Shown here: piece after piece, positions 24,406-35,584 of the stretch
How the letters are laid out: every line of letters starts with the position of its first letter
How positions within the stretch are numbered: the first letter of the stretch is position 1
DNA from: Epinephelus fuscoguttatus
Taxonomy: Eukaryota; Chordata; Actinopteri; Perciformes; Serranidae
Direction: 5' to 3'
DNA: 64,000 nt
Assembly: GCF_011397635.1 (NCBI RefSeq)
Contig: NC_064771.1
Span: forward strand, 18,229,379 to 18,293,378
Translations under genes and position numbers: made by a program
The notes under the pieces: generated by a model
What the model was told of the DNA's origin: nothing
Databases searched by the model: none
Seen by the model: the letters and a program-made list of their open reading frames with translations, nothing else

Positions 24406-27400
24406 TGGCACTACTTTTATATTCTAATGATTTTTTTACACAGAAATAAAAAGCTTAAGTTATAAACTACATCATGGTCTCATGATTACAACGTCACCAC
24501 CACAACAAGCCTGTAAGGCTGTGTTGGGCGCCTTTTGAAGACATGGAAAAGCTTCAGTGTTCAAGAGCGGTGTATTTACTTAAGTATTTTATGTCACACC
24601 ACAGACCTTATTTCAGGCATCTAACCAAGAACTTACTCAAAAACCCATTGATACTGGTTGGGTTTGTGGTGGGTGTGGTAGATCCATGCCCATTTTCTCA
24701 CATTTTCTCGAGCCGCTCTACCACATGTCGATGTTGTTCACATGTTTCTCTGCCAGAGATCATTGTGGCTGTGCGATCTGGCAGGTGAATGGTCAAGATC
24801 TGCAGCAGGTAGCTGTTGATTATTGTTTTTACCTGCATCATTGTAGTCACAGCCTACAGATGGCTTATTGTTCTTCTTATCTTATTTATGCTAATCCATT
24901 AAATCCCTTATTTATCTTTGCTGCCTGCATTAGCAAAACTGTAATTATTATGCAGAATCAGGACATTTTCATCTTTTATTTTTACTAAAATTATCCCGTG
25001 CAAAGCTGTGATTTCAACTGAAGGTCGTCTGTGTTTACTGTAAAATATGATAATTATGGAGAGTCACACTGAAAATACTTCCTTTAAAATTTATGCAAAT
25101 CAGCTTAGCTGATGATCTGAACAAAAATAAATATAACCAAATTAGCCTACTTGTGTTTCTGGTTACAGACTCACAGAATCTGAATGCTCGTCTTTTGGTT
25201 TCTCAGGGTTGAACTGTCAAGTGAATAGGTTTCATAAATGAATAATTGCTACAGGATACTTTAACAAAAATACCTAGAGGTGGAGCTGCTAGCCTGAGGC
25301 AGCATAGGGAAAAAAGATATGACATCTTGAAAGGCAATTATGCAGGAGTGAAACTATTTAAAAAAAAAAAAAAAAATGAAGAAGAAGAAGAAGCATGCCA
25401 TTCGAATGACATCAAAGATCCTCTATCTGGTTGAGAGGTGTCTCTCTGGTTTCTGCCAGCCTGACTATCCGCAGATCCATCAGCCTGTTTGTTCTTGTGT
25501 ACATTTTTGTAATCATTTGAAATAACTGCGTCACATGCTTTGAGCACCGCAATCTCCTCCTCAAGAAATCCTTTGCTACTGAGAGAAACAGTCGTTATGC
25601 AAACATCCTCGAGGGGTTGCTTGTTGAGTGAAGCATATTGAAGCATTCGCGTAAATGACAGATGCTGGTTTTTGGTGAAGACAGTCTCCTGAGAGAGTCT
25701 TTGTGTGGGATTTTTTCCCCAATTTGGTCTTTGCAGTTTGACCCATGTTCCCAGATTACATTTTTTTATTGAATGCAAAGCTATCAGGGAACTTGTAAGT
25801 AATGTACAATATCAATGATGGTGGGTCCTGCTATATTAGTTCTCTGTGGCCCTGTCTTACAGCGAGACTCTGTCAAAATCTATTTTGAACAGCTTTATTA
25901 TTTCAATTTACAAGCTCACATTCTTAACACAGTTGTGTTAAATGACGAAATAACCACAGACAAATTAAGCATTTATTTCGGAGTACTGCATGGTTGCAGT
26001 TATTAGAAACTTAAAGGTGAAAAGGTATGTACGCATTACGCAGACAGAGATAAGGGGCGTGGCAGTAGGGGCCCAACAGCAAATTTGTGTCTGGCAGTGA
26101 TGCAGTAAAGGATTAGGAGGAAAACAGTATACAAACTGAAATGTATTTAGGCAGCCAGAGCGACAGAGCCATGTGTCACAGTTTATGCAAATGATGGGAT
26201 TTCCTAGCTTGTATAGTTGAGAACAGAGCTTTGGTAAAAGAGCACACATGGCATTCAGTAAAATAAATGTGCAACTGTTTCTGTAAGTTGAACATCTTGG
26301 TTTGACTGAACATGTGACTGAAACATATCACAAATAATTAGCTTCAGGTACTATGAAACTACGGGACAATACTCAGGAATTAAAGGTCCTTTTATGCCAA
26401 CTCACGATCAGACAGGGCCTTTTGGTACCGGGAAGAGAGGCAGTAAACAATAGCATCACATCACCTGACTACCCTGTTTCCTAGATATTACATTTCTGTT
26501 ACCAAACTGCTGTCTTATTTGATGGATGTGGCAACATGAACACTGCCTGGGTTATGTTCAAGGACATTTCTTTCAGGAAACAAAACGTGGGAAGGATGGT
26601 GGGTGTACAAAGTGCATGACCATGACACCATAACCCTGGGTTTGTGTCCAGACTCCTGTCTTAGGTTTATGCAAAAGCAGCTTTTTGCTTAAGGTCGGGG
26701 AGATGTCATGCAGTAGCTACAGCTAAGCCTATGCTCTGTAATCTGGGGCCATGGTTACGTTACCTGACCAATACTGTCGTTGTGGTGGTGACTTAATAAG
26801 GGGCAGCACCCAGATGTCAGTCTGAGCAGCCATGCCTTTAGCTGACCCTTTGCTACGCTCGCCCTTTGTGATGATCTGTCAAGCTGTTGGAGTGAGCATG
26901 GAGCGACACGGTCACGCTCCCTGAGGAACCACCACATCATTGGTGATCGAGATATAAGACAATGAATGTAAATGTAAACTTCCCTGATTTTCAACCAGCT
27001 ATGTGTCATTGCTGTGTGTGCAGATAAATAGTGTTTTGCTCTCCCCCTGTGCTGTAAACGAATATTAGGTTATAAGGCTATACCTTCAGTAGCTAGCTAG
27101 TTAGCGAACGCGGGGCAGGACTCAGCAAAGGGTCAATTCTGTATACCTTTAAGCTTTTATGACATTTAAAGTGAATTACATAAAAATTCACCCCCCTACA
27201 GTTGTCATGAACGTGGATATTAGCTACAGAGACCGAAACTATTTTGTGCCGGGCTGTAAACATGTTTATTTCAGCTTATAAATTGGATATTTTAACATGG
27301 GGGTCTGTTGGGATTGATTTTGGAGCCAATCCCTTCAATGAACCGTAGTTTTTGGCTTCATTTTTCAGCCCCAGAGGCATCTTCAAAGCCTTTTATGGCT

Positions 27401-27760
27401 AATATCATTTCCTCCTGGTACATAAAGTAACAATATATTTTTATTTTTTATTATACTACACACTTAACTGAGATGCTTCTGCTTCTGAAAATGCTTGAGC
27501 TTTATTTCAAGTGTTCCTATTTTTAAATTGGCTGCAATTTCATTATCCAATATACATTTACCAGCAACACTTAGAGTTCCTGTTCATGAATCCAACCGGT
27601 TTCCTACATAACTCTTTGAAAAAAAAAAAAAAACTCCCTCTGAACGCACAGTCCTCTGCTTATCTATCAGCCCCTGTGCATTCTTCGAGGGAGGTAAAGC
27701 CCTAAGGCCCGCTGAGATGTCACATAGAGGCGGTGTCAGTGCAGCAGCCTGATGGGTTGA
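24406..27760. other. Intergenic, no gene recognised
   Basis: No recognisable coding sequence. A 146-codon minus-strand open frame (25338-25778) has no family similarity and ends in a poly-Phe/Ser run from A- and GAA-rich DNA. It was not accepted as a gene. Confidence 0.45.
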
Positions 27761-27762
27761 GC

Positions 27763-27772
27763 TAATAAAAAG
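27763..27772 (+). promoter_or_regulatory. TATA-like box of the CA4-like gene
   Basis: TAATAAAAAG lies about 30 bp before the likely start of the 5' non-coding exon. Inferred from position; no start-site data. Confidence 0.5.
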
Positions 27773-27792
27773 AGGGAGCATGAAACTCCACA

Positions 27793-27832
27793 GCTGTTTT
27801 TACACACACAGGAGGTCCAGGTGCGTCAAAAG
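27793..27832 (+). other. 5' non-coding exon of the CA4-like gene
   Basis: A strong donor (AAAAG followed by gtaaga at 27833) sits about 60 bp after the TATA-like box. The coding exon at 28612 is immediately preceded by a polypyrimidine tract and TTTAG acceptor, so its ATG is the first codon after a splice. The upstream border is approximate. Confidence 0.55.
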
Positions 27833-27968
27833 GTAAGACACTCCCCTGCTCTGGTCAACTGGATTCAGCTGCGGCCGGACTTGATTGTCTGAGACGGGCT
27901 CCGTGCTTTTTGGCGCAATTTAAGGGTCCCTGTCGTCTTCTTTATGGGGGTTGGCATTTTTAAATTCT

Positions 27969-27994
27969 GCATTAAATTGTGATTATTTTAATGA

Positions 27995-28025
<31 letters not shown>

Positions 28026-28570
28026 TTTTTTTTTTTTTTTTAAAAAAAAGCTGATCTGATATATAAGATTTGTGCGTAATTGTAGAATTGGTTTTGCCAA
28101 ATTGCCAATTTGAAACCCAACACAAAAAGGCAATTATTCAGATATTTGCATGGTCATGGGTGCATTTTCTTGTCGAGGATTTAATGTTGGTGCACATTTG
28201 TTTTGGTGAGGAAAAAACTTGAGGGTTTTTTATTTTGGCATCTTACATGAAGTGATGCTCTCTCTCTGTGCGCCCTCGCGTAATTGGCGAATTGATTGCA
28301 TTGCGCATGTTGAGCCAATTTGAAACCCAGGTTATGTGATGCTATTTGAAACCCACAAGTTGTGCATTAAATTGTTTTTATTTTAATGATTTTAAAAAAA
28401 GCGGATGAGATGTTTAAAATGTGTGCGTAATTGTGGAATTGGCGGCATTTGACAATTTGAAACCCATAATCACTTACATTAGAGAATTTATTCTCTTATG
28501 AAGAAATATGCATGGTTATAGTTGCATTTTGTTGTCGATGATTTAATGTGGGTGCTCGACTGTTTTGCTG
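27969..28570 (+). repeat. Partial tandem duplication of intron 1 and the signal-peptide exon
   Basis: Block 27969-28280 recurs at 28364-28660 with an offset of about 370-395 bp. Shared segments include GCATTAAATTG, GCGTAATTG, CAATTTGAAACCCA, GCATGGT.AT and TTGTCGA.GATTTAATGT. The first copy ends in a decayed version of the signal-peptide exon (CTCTGTGCGCCCTCG at 28264, also present at 28637 in the real exon), where its ATG is followed after one codon by a stop. A third, shorter piece (GCGTAATTG to CAATTTGAAACCCA) lies at 28276-28329. Confidence 0.65.
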
Positions 28571-28611
28571 AAAAGTTTTTTTTTTTTTTTTTTTTTTGTC
28601 TGTTAATTTAG

Positions 28612-28684
28612 ATGAACTGGTTTGTGGCTGCTCTCACTCTGTGCGCCCTCGTGGTCAGCACCCACGGTGCTACAGGCACCATCG
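28612..28684 (+). CDS. CA4-like exon: signal peptide
   Basis: ATG directly after a TTTAG acceptor; encodes a hydrophobic leader (FVAALTLCALVVS) with a likely cleavage near THG/ATG. Donor gtaggt, phase 1. Confidence 0.9.
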
Positions 28685-30841
28685 GTAGGTACCCACCCCT
28701 CATTTTTTAAATCGAGTCTTTGAATAAACGTTGCATCTCTTCGACTGTCATAAGGGACTTAATGCATTTTCCCCTCTCCTCCAGCCTGGTGTTATCACGA
28801 GCCAGCCTGCAGTGAGTAATTTCCATCCATCACTAAACGGTCACAGTACCACCTCAAAACAACTGCTCCTCTTCGGCTACTAAAAGTCTTTCTCCCTTTT
28901 TTTTCTAGATGACACTCAGTGGCCAACCATCGTTCCTCAATTTTGCAACGGCAGCCGCCAGTCTCCCATTGACATCGTCACAGCTAACGCCACAGCTAAC
29001 GCCAACCTGACTGCGTTCACCTTTCACAACTACAGTAGCACGTCAGCTATGCAAAAGATCTCAAACACTGGCAAGACAGGTAAGCAGAGGGTGGAGACAG
29101 ACAACCTCTTTTAAGTGGTGTCAGATGCTTTGTCTGTATTTGGCTATGTGAGGAGGTGTTGAGATTTGAAAGGATTTTATGATTTTCTCCAGGCTTTAAA
29201 AATGCAGTCAGCTTTCTTCCTGTCACAAGCCAGGATTGTAGGCTACACACAAAAAATGGATAATTTTCCCATTTCCAACCAATTGATTTAAAAAAAAAAA
29301 AAAAATCCATTCTGTTCTTTCACCCTCTTCCAGTCAAAGTCACCCTCAGCAATGTTGGGGTGTCAGGAGGAAACCTGCCTGAGGCCTATGACAGCCTGCA
29401 GTTCCACTTGCACTGGGGTAATGGCAGCGCCGTCCCCGGCTCTGAGCACACAGTGAATGGCAAGCGCTACCCCATGGAGGTAGCGTACAGTCTTCATTTC
29501 ATGTTCAGCTACAAGTTTTGCCATTAAATTCATATTGTAATATTTTCTTTACTACTTCACTTCCCCAGCTACACATTGTGAACAGCAGGTCGTCCTTTAA
29601 TGGGAACACAACTCTAGCTATTGCAAATTCAACAGGACTTGCTGCTCTTGGTTTCCTAATTGAGGTGAGAACATTTTAATTACAAGTTTTCACATCCAGT
29701 TTCTGTTCTGTGTAGAAATTGTTTCGTAAGCGTTGGAAAATAAAACAACTGAGCCTAGTTAAACCAGTGTTTTCATTTTATAGGAAATGTCAGGTAATGC
29801 AACTGGCCAACCTGCAAGCTGGCACAACTTGACCTCCTACCTGACCAGCATCAGTAATGCCGGTAGGGAGATATTTTGCTCTTTTATTGTGGAGGATTTA
29901 ATCTAATGTCTTTGAATAAAAATGCACCGGCTACAGTTAAGGGATTGTGTTTCTGCACTCAGGTGACAGTGCTACAGTGGCACCGGGATTTTCACTGAAT
30001 GATCTTCTGGTCGGAGTGGACACCACCAAGTACTTCCGCTACCATGGCTCTTTGACCACCCCCACTTGCAACGAGGCTGTGATTTGGACTGTGTTCAAAG
30101 ACACGATCAAAGTCAGCAGGGATATAGTGAGTGTTATTTCCTCCTGGTGCGTCTTTTGTACAATGGCCAGGGCCCTATTTCAGGAAGCGGGCTCAACAAA
30201 CTCTGAGCCTAATCCCGATCTCTCCAAGTTGACTGAGCCTGAGCTGGGAAGCTATGAATTTTCGGTTCCAGAACAGCTGATCAGAATCAGCTCAATCAAC
30301 TCTGGGTATCTTTTTTTTAATGATTATTTTTTGGGCTTTTGTTGCCTTTAATGGCAGGAGAGAGAGGGAATGACATGCAATAAAGGACTGCGGGCTGAAC
30401 TTGAATAGAGAACATGACACGCCATGTTTCGGCGGGCGATTAGCCTCAAGCTTAGATGAGTCAAACCCATCTACCTTCATGGAGTATGTTGTCATAGTAA
30501 GTGACTCAGGGCTACGCTTAACTGGCTTTATGGAACGGAAAACTCAGTTTCCTCATCTCAGGCTGAACATACTCAGAGTTTTCGCTAATCCTACTTTCTA
30601 AAATAGAGCCCAGGTTGGTCAACACAAATGCTCTAACAGCCTTTTAACATTCTATTTCCAGATTAACCTCTTCAACTCCACCGTACGCATCGGCAACGCC
30701 TCATCACCTTACCAGGTCAACGTCTACAGGAACATCCAGCCAGCCCTGCCTGTGCAGACACAGCCCTCGACCTCCGGCGCTTCCAAAACCTGCTACTCTC
30801 TGGGGCTGATGGCGCTGAGCCTTATTTTTGGCAAGAGTTAG
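28612..30841 (+). CDS. Carbonic anhydrase 4-like, GPI-anchored (complete)
   Basis: Eight coding exons (28612-28684, 28785-28811, 28909-29079, 29334-29479, 29569-29664, 29784-29862, 29963-30126, 30662-30841) give 311 aa, close to human CA IV. Signal peptide about residues 1-19; WCY...C at 26-33; zinc ligands H115, H117 and H141; GSEH gate at 126-129; SLTTP at 227-231 with Cys233 for the CA IV disulfide; hydrophobic tail fitting a GPI anchor. The enzyme should interconvert CO2 and bicarbonate at the outer cell surface. The proton-shuttle His64 position is Lys (K89, in NTGKT), which predicts lower turnover. Around eleven N-X-S/T sequons suggest heavy glycosylation. It lies in the same orientation as the tandem CA gene and shares its exon pattern, including the WCY micro-exon, so they are paralogues. 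Confidence 0.93.
28785..28811 (+). CDS. CA4-like exon: WCY micro-exon
   Basis: 27 nt, reads AWCYHEPAC with the codons at both ends split. Acceptor ctccag, donor gtgagt. Confidence 0.88.
28909..29079 (+). CDS. CA4-like exon: SPIDI and shuttle-position exon
   Basis: Encodes CNGSRQSPIDIVTANATANA (a small NAT/NAN repeat follows the SPI motif) and ends NTGKT, where Lys replaces the usual His. Phase 1 to 1. Confidence 0.92.
29334..29479 (+). CDS. CA4-like exon: zinc-ligand exon
   Basis: Encodes VSGGNLPEAYDSL, then QFHLHWG (two zinc His) and PGSEHTVNGKRYPME. Ends phase 0. Confidence 0.93.
29569..29664 (+). CDS. CA4-like exon: third zinc His
   Basis: 32 codons starting LHIV and ending GLAALGFLIE; phase 0 both sides, donor gtgaga. 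Confidence 0.93.
29784..29862 (+). CDS. CA4-like exon: linker
   Basis: Encodes EMSGNATGQPASWHNLTSYL with two glycosylation sequons; phase 0 to 1. Confidence 0.9.
29963..30126 (+). CDS. CA4-like exon: SLTTP exon
   Basis: Encodes [27 protein letters not shown] and IWTVFKDTI. 164 nt, the same length as the matching exons in both tandem domains. Confidence 0.93.
30170..30612. mobile_element. MITE in the last CA4-like intron, with nested SINE
   Basis: Left end CAGGGCCCTATTTCAGGAAG and right end (inverse) CCTGGGCTCTATTTTAGAAA are imperfect terminal inverted repeats of a common fish MITE (internal text like CTCAGAGTTTTCG). A SINE piece (30310-30405) is inserted inside. Confidence 0.6.
30310..30405 (-). 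mobile_element. SINE fragment, minus orientation
   Basis: T-rich tail then TTTTGTTGCCTTTAATGGCA and GGAATGACATGCAATAAAGG: the tail and body of the 22861 SINE family in reverse, without the tRNA head. Confidence 0.55.
30662..30841 (+). CDS. CA4-like exon: C terminus and GPI signal
   Basis: Encodes INLFNSTVRIGNASSPYQVN, a Ser/Thr-rich stretch (QTQPSTSGASK) and a hydrophobic end (LGLMALSLIFGKS). Stop TAG at 30839-30841. An ATTAAA at about 31058 could serve as poly(A) signal. Confidence 0.9.
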   Translation: MNLFNSTVRIGNASSPYQVNVYRNIQPALPVQTQPSTSGASKTCYSLGLMALSLIFGKS

Positions 30842-30974
30842 AGCCGTGAAAGTTTGTGGTGTTGTTGTGGCGTCTCAGCCAGTGAAAGCTGTTTGCAATA
30901 AGAATACACCCTTTTTTTTTTCTTTTTTTTTAACCATCATTTGTCACCTTTCCTTATATGGAGCTAGAACAGGA

Positions 30975-31150
30975 AGTTTTGGCATCAAGAATAAGATTTG
31001 GCATTGGTTCAAGAAAACATGGGCAATTACGAAAATCCACTGAAAAATAGAACAAGCATTAAAGAATATTTATGTTGATGGGGGGAAAAAAATGAAATGG
31101 GGAAAAAAACAGTGCATATCATTTTAATGCCTGCTTTATTTTTCAGTGTC
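30975..31150. repeat. Repeat shared with 33890-34045
   Basis: Blocks AATAAGATTTGGCATTGGT, AAATCCACTGAAAAATAG and GCTTTATTTTTCAGTG recur in the same order at 33890-34045. In this copy the repeat overlaps the presumed 3' UTR of the CA4-like gene. Confidence 0.5.
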
Positions 31151-33088
31151 AGTTTTCACTGCTAGATTTTATTTTCACTCCCAAAACTCACTGTCACTGT
31201 TCTATCTCCACACCCTTCCCCTTTTCCTATGGTTTGTCTGACTTTACCATCGTCCATACTGTTACTATATAAAGTACACACTTATAAATGCCTCAAATTC
31301 AGCGTGTAGGGCGCAGTATGCACTTGAGATCACATTCAAGCAAAACTCAGCCTTGCCACCACAAGAACCTTGTTGCTTTCCAACGTAGCTCTATGCACTA
31401 TTAATACTGTTATCAGGAAAATAATAATATATGTGATGACTGCCTTCCTCTTAGCGGTAGTTCATATCGTTTCCAGCTGTAAGCAATTATTTATCTGTAG
31501 TCAGATTTTAATCTGTTGTGTATGTTTGCACCTCTTGGTTAATACATGTTAAATGAGATGAAGAATTCAGCATGTTCTGCTGAGATGTCAGACATAGCTC
31601 AGTCTGTTTCTAAGTTGCCAAAGCTACATTCAGGCACCTGACAAAGGGATGCACTATCTATACAAGTTTACCGGGAAGATGTAGTAATGGTACTTTACAA
31701 ATCCTGCAGTGTAATCAGTGTGTGTCAGTATTTAGTTACTCTAAAATCTGCTAGCCTTTATCTGCCTAGGGTTAAAACTCAAGTCTGTGTTAATTAGATT
31801 TTAATTTGAGATTTTTCCTTTTATTTATTCCTTTTTTTTTTTTTTTGTTACCTTGATTTTATTTTGTCCTCACCGGTGCAGATACTGTCAGCAGATGAGA
31901 TGTAGCCACATTGCCGAGCTGAACACTAAATGAGACCGTGCTGCTTCCATAGTGGGTGTAATGAAGGATTGAGGAGTCGCTTAGTCGACTGAACACCGTT
32001 ATTTATCACAATGATTTGGCTATGTTCCATTTTTCACTTCAGCCTCGCACTATTTGCACATGTGACAGAACTGTGAGCTCTTGATCTTATGCATCTCTAA
32101 ATTAAAATGATTTGATGTCAATCTGTTGTCATTTTGTTTTTATTTTAATAATGTGGATCATTTCCGGTGAGTATTCTTTTCAATGGCATCGTGTAACGGC
32201 ATCAAATTTAATCCCTATTGTTGTTCTTGGCCTGAACTTGGTTCGGGCACTTGAGACGTGGCCTTTTGGGAGAGTTCAACTTAAATTTCCCAAAACAGAT
32301 GACATAAAAGGCTGCTGCTCTTATCAAAGAGGGTGTACTTTTTCTTCAGCGATCACACTTTGATATTAAGTCGCTTTGCTTCCTCATAACTGACGTCTGT
32401 GAGGAAGCAAGTGTGGCGCTTTTGCCCTTATCAAATGACCCAAGCCACTACACAGCTTACCTAAACATTTGAAGAACAGAGTAAATATGTCTGTCCAAAC
32501 TTCCTTGAACAACTTGAATGTTGACTAGACTTTTATGTCAGCGTGAAGTCATATTTATCATTTGACAAATCAAGGACACAGACAGGGCAGTGGGAGATTC
32601 TTATCCCTGTGCTCTTCCTCAGAGGTTATTTGTGACCTGATGCACTCTCAGATTCCATGTCACAGAGATAAGTATGTCACCCCCCAGACATAGGGGCATT
32701 CCTAGTGATGCTGCACATCACTGATCTAGGATGACCCATACTGGACTGTCACTGGAGAATGATCAGCATGCCATCTATTGTTAAAAACAAAAAAAAAAGA
32801 TCATTTCCTGCAGGTCTTAAGGCTGCACCATGACATATGCGGGTGACAAGAATGCAGCTTCTGAGATCCAGAGATAAAGTGCAAAGACACAACACAACAA
32901 GGCAACTAATATTCAAAACTTCAACATTTTAATGATGATATCTTTTTAATAATCACATCAGAATGGTCCCATTTGTTGATTTCTTGCCACAGTCAAACAA
33001 AGCCAGTTCAGTGTAACCCTAAGTAAACCTGCTGGCTGGTAGGTTTGCTTTATCTAAGCTTGAGGCTAATCGCCCGCTGAGCGTGTAG
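31151..33088. other. Intergenic, no gene recognised
   Basis: AT-rich; open frames are short and unsupported. A T-run lies near 31829-31844. No promoter, RNA or repeat signal that I can name. Confidence 0.4.
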
Positions 33089-33626
33089 CAAGGCTATTCA
33101 AGAGAAGGCTGAGACATGGGGGGGATTGCACATGTGCAGTAAAATCTGGTCTGCACTTCCTCAAAGGCTCAGTAGATGGCGTGAGACCGCGGAATAAGGG
33201 GGATGTTTGTTTCATGGTCAATTTGTGTTTTTGGTTACATTTGGGAATTTATGAATGATTTGAAAATGTTTGTTTTTGCAATAGAATTTAACTATTATGG
33301 CAAAACTGATAATCTGTGCTCTGGCTTAACAGCAAAATATATTGTGATAATATCTAGTGTTACACTGAAGGATGATTCTCAGAAACAAAACCAATGACAA
33401 CAGCCCTAGTTCTTTACCAGAGGCATTAGTTAAGGTTAGCTACTTTATTAAGGAAGAAAAACAAATTAAAATGATATTGAAAAAAAGAGCTTATTGACAC
33501 ATTTTGACATATTCCAGTATTCAAATATTTGCTGTCACCCTCCAGCATCGCAGCTCAAGTTAAACTGCGCATGTGCAATCCCCCCATGTTTGACCCCATG
33601 TCTCAGCCTTTTCTTGAATAGCCTTG
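33089..33626. mobile_element. hAT-like non-autonomous element with 8-bp target duplication
   Basis: Ends are inverted repeats starting CAAGGCTATTCAAGA and extending through GGCTGAGACATGG. The right arm carries a 13-bp extra segment relative to the left. The element is flanked exactly by GCGTGTAG at 33081-33088 and 33627-33634. An 8-bp duplication and a CA start point to hAT. No transposase inside. Confidence 0.75.
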
Positions 33627-33889
33627 GCGTGTAGCAGGAAGGAGAAACACCATGTGTCCTTTTGTGAATAGAGTCTTGGACACTGGGGCACAAATGATTC
33701 AGAGACTGTTGTGTAAAGAGATGGTGATTAGACCCCGTTTGGACATGTTATCATTCCTGGATAAGTGTGTATATGAAAGATACAATTTTGCCTCAACGAT
33801 CTGTTCCATACACATATATCAAATATAACACATTGTAGATCTGCATCATCACCGCAGCGAATTTCATGCATTGCCCTTTGATTCTTCGG

Positions 33890-34045
33890 CAGCAGCATAA
33901 GATTTGGCATCAAAAATAAGATTTGGCATTGGTAAAGGAAACATTGGCATTGAAGGAAATCCACTGAAATATAGTTCACTTACTTTACAGTGACAGAAGG
34001 TTGACACTGAAAAAAAATGCTTTATTTTTCAGTGGATTTTTGCCC
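33890..34045. repeat. Repeat shared with 30975-31150
   Basis: Second copy of the repeat found in the 3' flank of the CA4-like gene; the phrase AAGATTTGGCATCAAAAAT occurs here and AAGATTTGGCATTGG occurs again after it. Confidence 0.5.
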
Positions 34046-34430
34046 AGTGTTAGTTTTCTTTATAACATCAGAGACAGTGAACGCATCATTAGGGCAACTG
34101 TCAGGCTGTGAAAAAACTTTTGCCTGTTTTTGTGGTGTTCCCTGGGTATAAATCAGACAGGATCATAAAAGAGAAATTCCACAGAACTGCAGGTTTTTAA
34201 TGAATCCATGTAGATACATTGTGCAGTGATTTATGAATACTTTTCATATATTCGCGTATTCCGAGACTCACATCCCATCATAGCTCCATCTGAGCGTAAA
34301 GGAAATAATGTGAATTGGAAGCGATTCAGGAGGCTTTATTTACAGCAGTAGAAACTTTTAATTGAGTTTTTCTCTGCACCCACAGAAGTTATATATACAT
34401 ATATAATAATAAAGATACACATACAGTTAT

Positions 34431-34905
34431 CACATAATGTTATGCACTCCCTCCCAGTGGCAACAATGCACCTTGATGGCAGTGGCCCATTCAGAGCAGT
34501 GCCTCACTGCAATAACTGGTCAGTAGTGGCCCGAAGAATGTGACAGAGAACTCAATGCATCAACCTGGCCTCCAAATTCCCCTGATCCCAATCTGATCGA
34601 GTATTCATGTGACGTGCTGGTACCCTAGAGGTACCCCAGATCCACTATGGGGCCTCCATGGATTGGACCTGTCTCTGACATGTCAAAGCATGGACACAGG
34701 ACCTCTGGAAGGTGTCCTCTGGTGTCTGGCACCGAGCGCTGGCTGCAGATCATTTGAGACCCGTGGGTTGTGAGGTGGGGTACCAGCATGTCCCAAGATG
34801 CTCAGTCAGATTGGTGTGTGGAAGATTTGGAGGCCAGGTTGACGCCTTGAGCTCTTTGTCATGTTCCTCTGGCTGTTCCGGAGCAGTTTTTGTGGTGTGG
34901 CATTA
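34431..34905. mobile_element. Second Tc1-like fold-back element
   Basis: Left half reads in one direction (ATGCATCAACCTGGCCTCCA, then CCCAATCTGATCGAG) and right half contains the same text in inverse (TTGGAGGCCAGGTTGACGCC, CTCTTTGTCATGTTCC). Same family and same palindromic design as 13962-14657, but the outer termini are less clear. Confidence 0.55.
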
Positions 34906-35584
34906 TTTGCATGTGTATTTATTGATACTCTGATTGTGAGTTCATCATTGAATAACCCAGAGAATGATCACGGTGTTATTGAACACCGGAAATAATTTAA
35001 TAGGTGAATGAAAACAACGGTCAGTGATGTTGAAGTGTTTCTTGCTAACAGACCGACTCTCTGACTTTCATTGTACTCATAATTAAAGTTGATGAGGGAA
35101 ATAACAGGTTGTGAAGAGAAACATCTTTCTAAGAAACGTGGCAGTGATACATTTGAGTTTCTCTTATCTGTCTTCACTCTGTATAAAACTCCAGTGATGT
35201 TGGGATGTATCAGATCAGTCCGATCAGCTGTGTAATCAATAACTGATATCCAATTAGGGGTGTGTGTCGGTTGGTTAAAGACTTCTGCGAAGACTTGTGC
35301 ATCCCCGCTTCCCTCCCTGCTGAAAGCCTCCTCTCTCCTCGACTCCTCTGAGTGCATTTAACATATTGAGACATCCTACAAGATGGCGAGTCTCAATCAA
35401 TTTCCAGGTCAAGTGATCGAGGACAGAGGAGTCGAGAAGGGATATTGGGATGAACCCAGAGTGTCCCAGCTCAGGCTCAGTCAACTCAGAGATTGGGATT
35501 AGGCTCAGAGTTTACTGCATTACATCTTCAGCTCCACCTCAATGGATCACAGTGACAGTGAATTTAAATAATCAAATACAAGAA

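Noticed and set aside
25338-25778. 146-codon minus-strand open frame
   Set aside because: No recognised domain, ends in poly-Ser/Phe from simple sequence, and there are no neighbouring exons in compatible phase.
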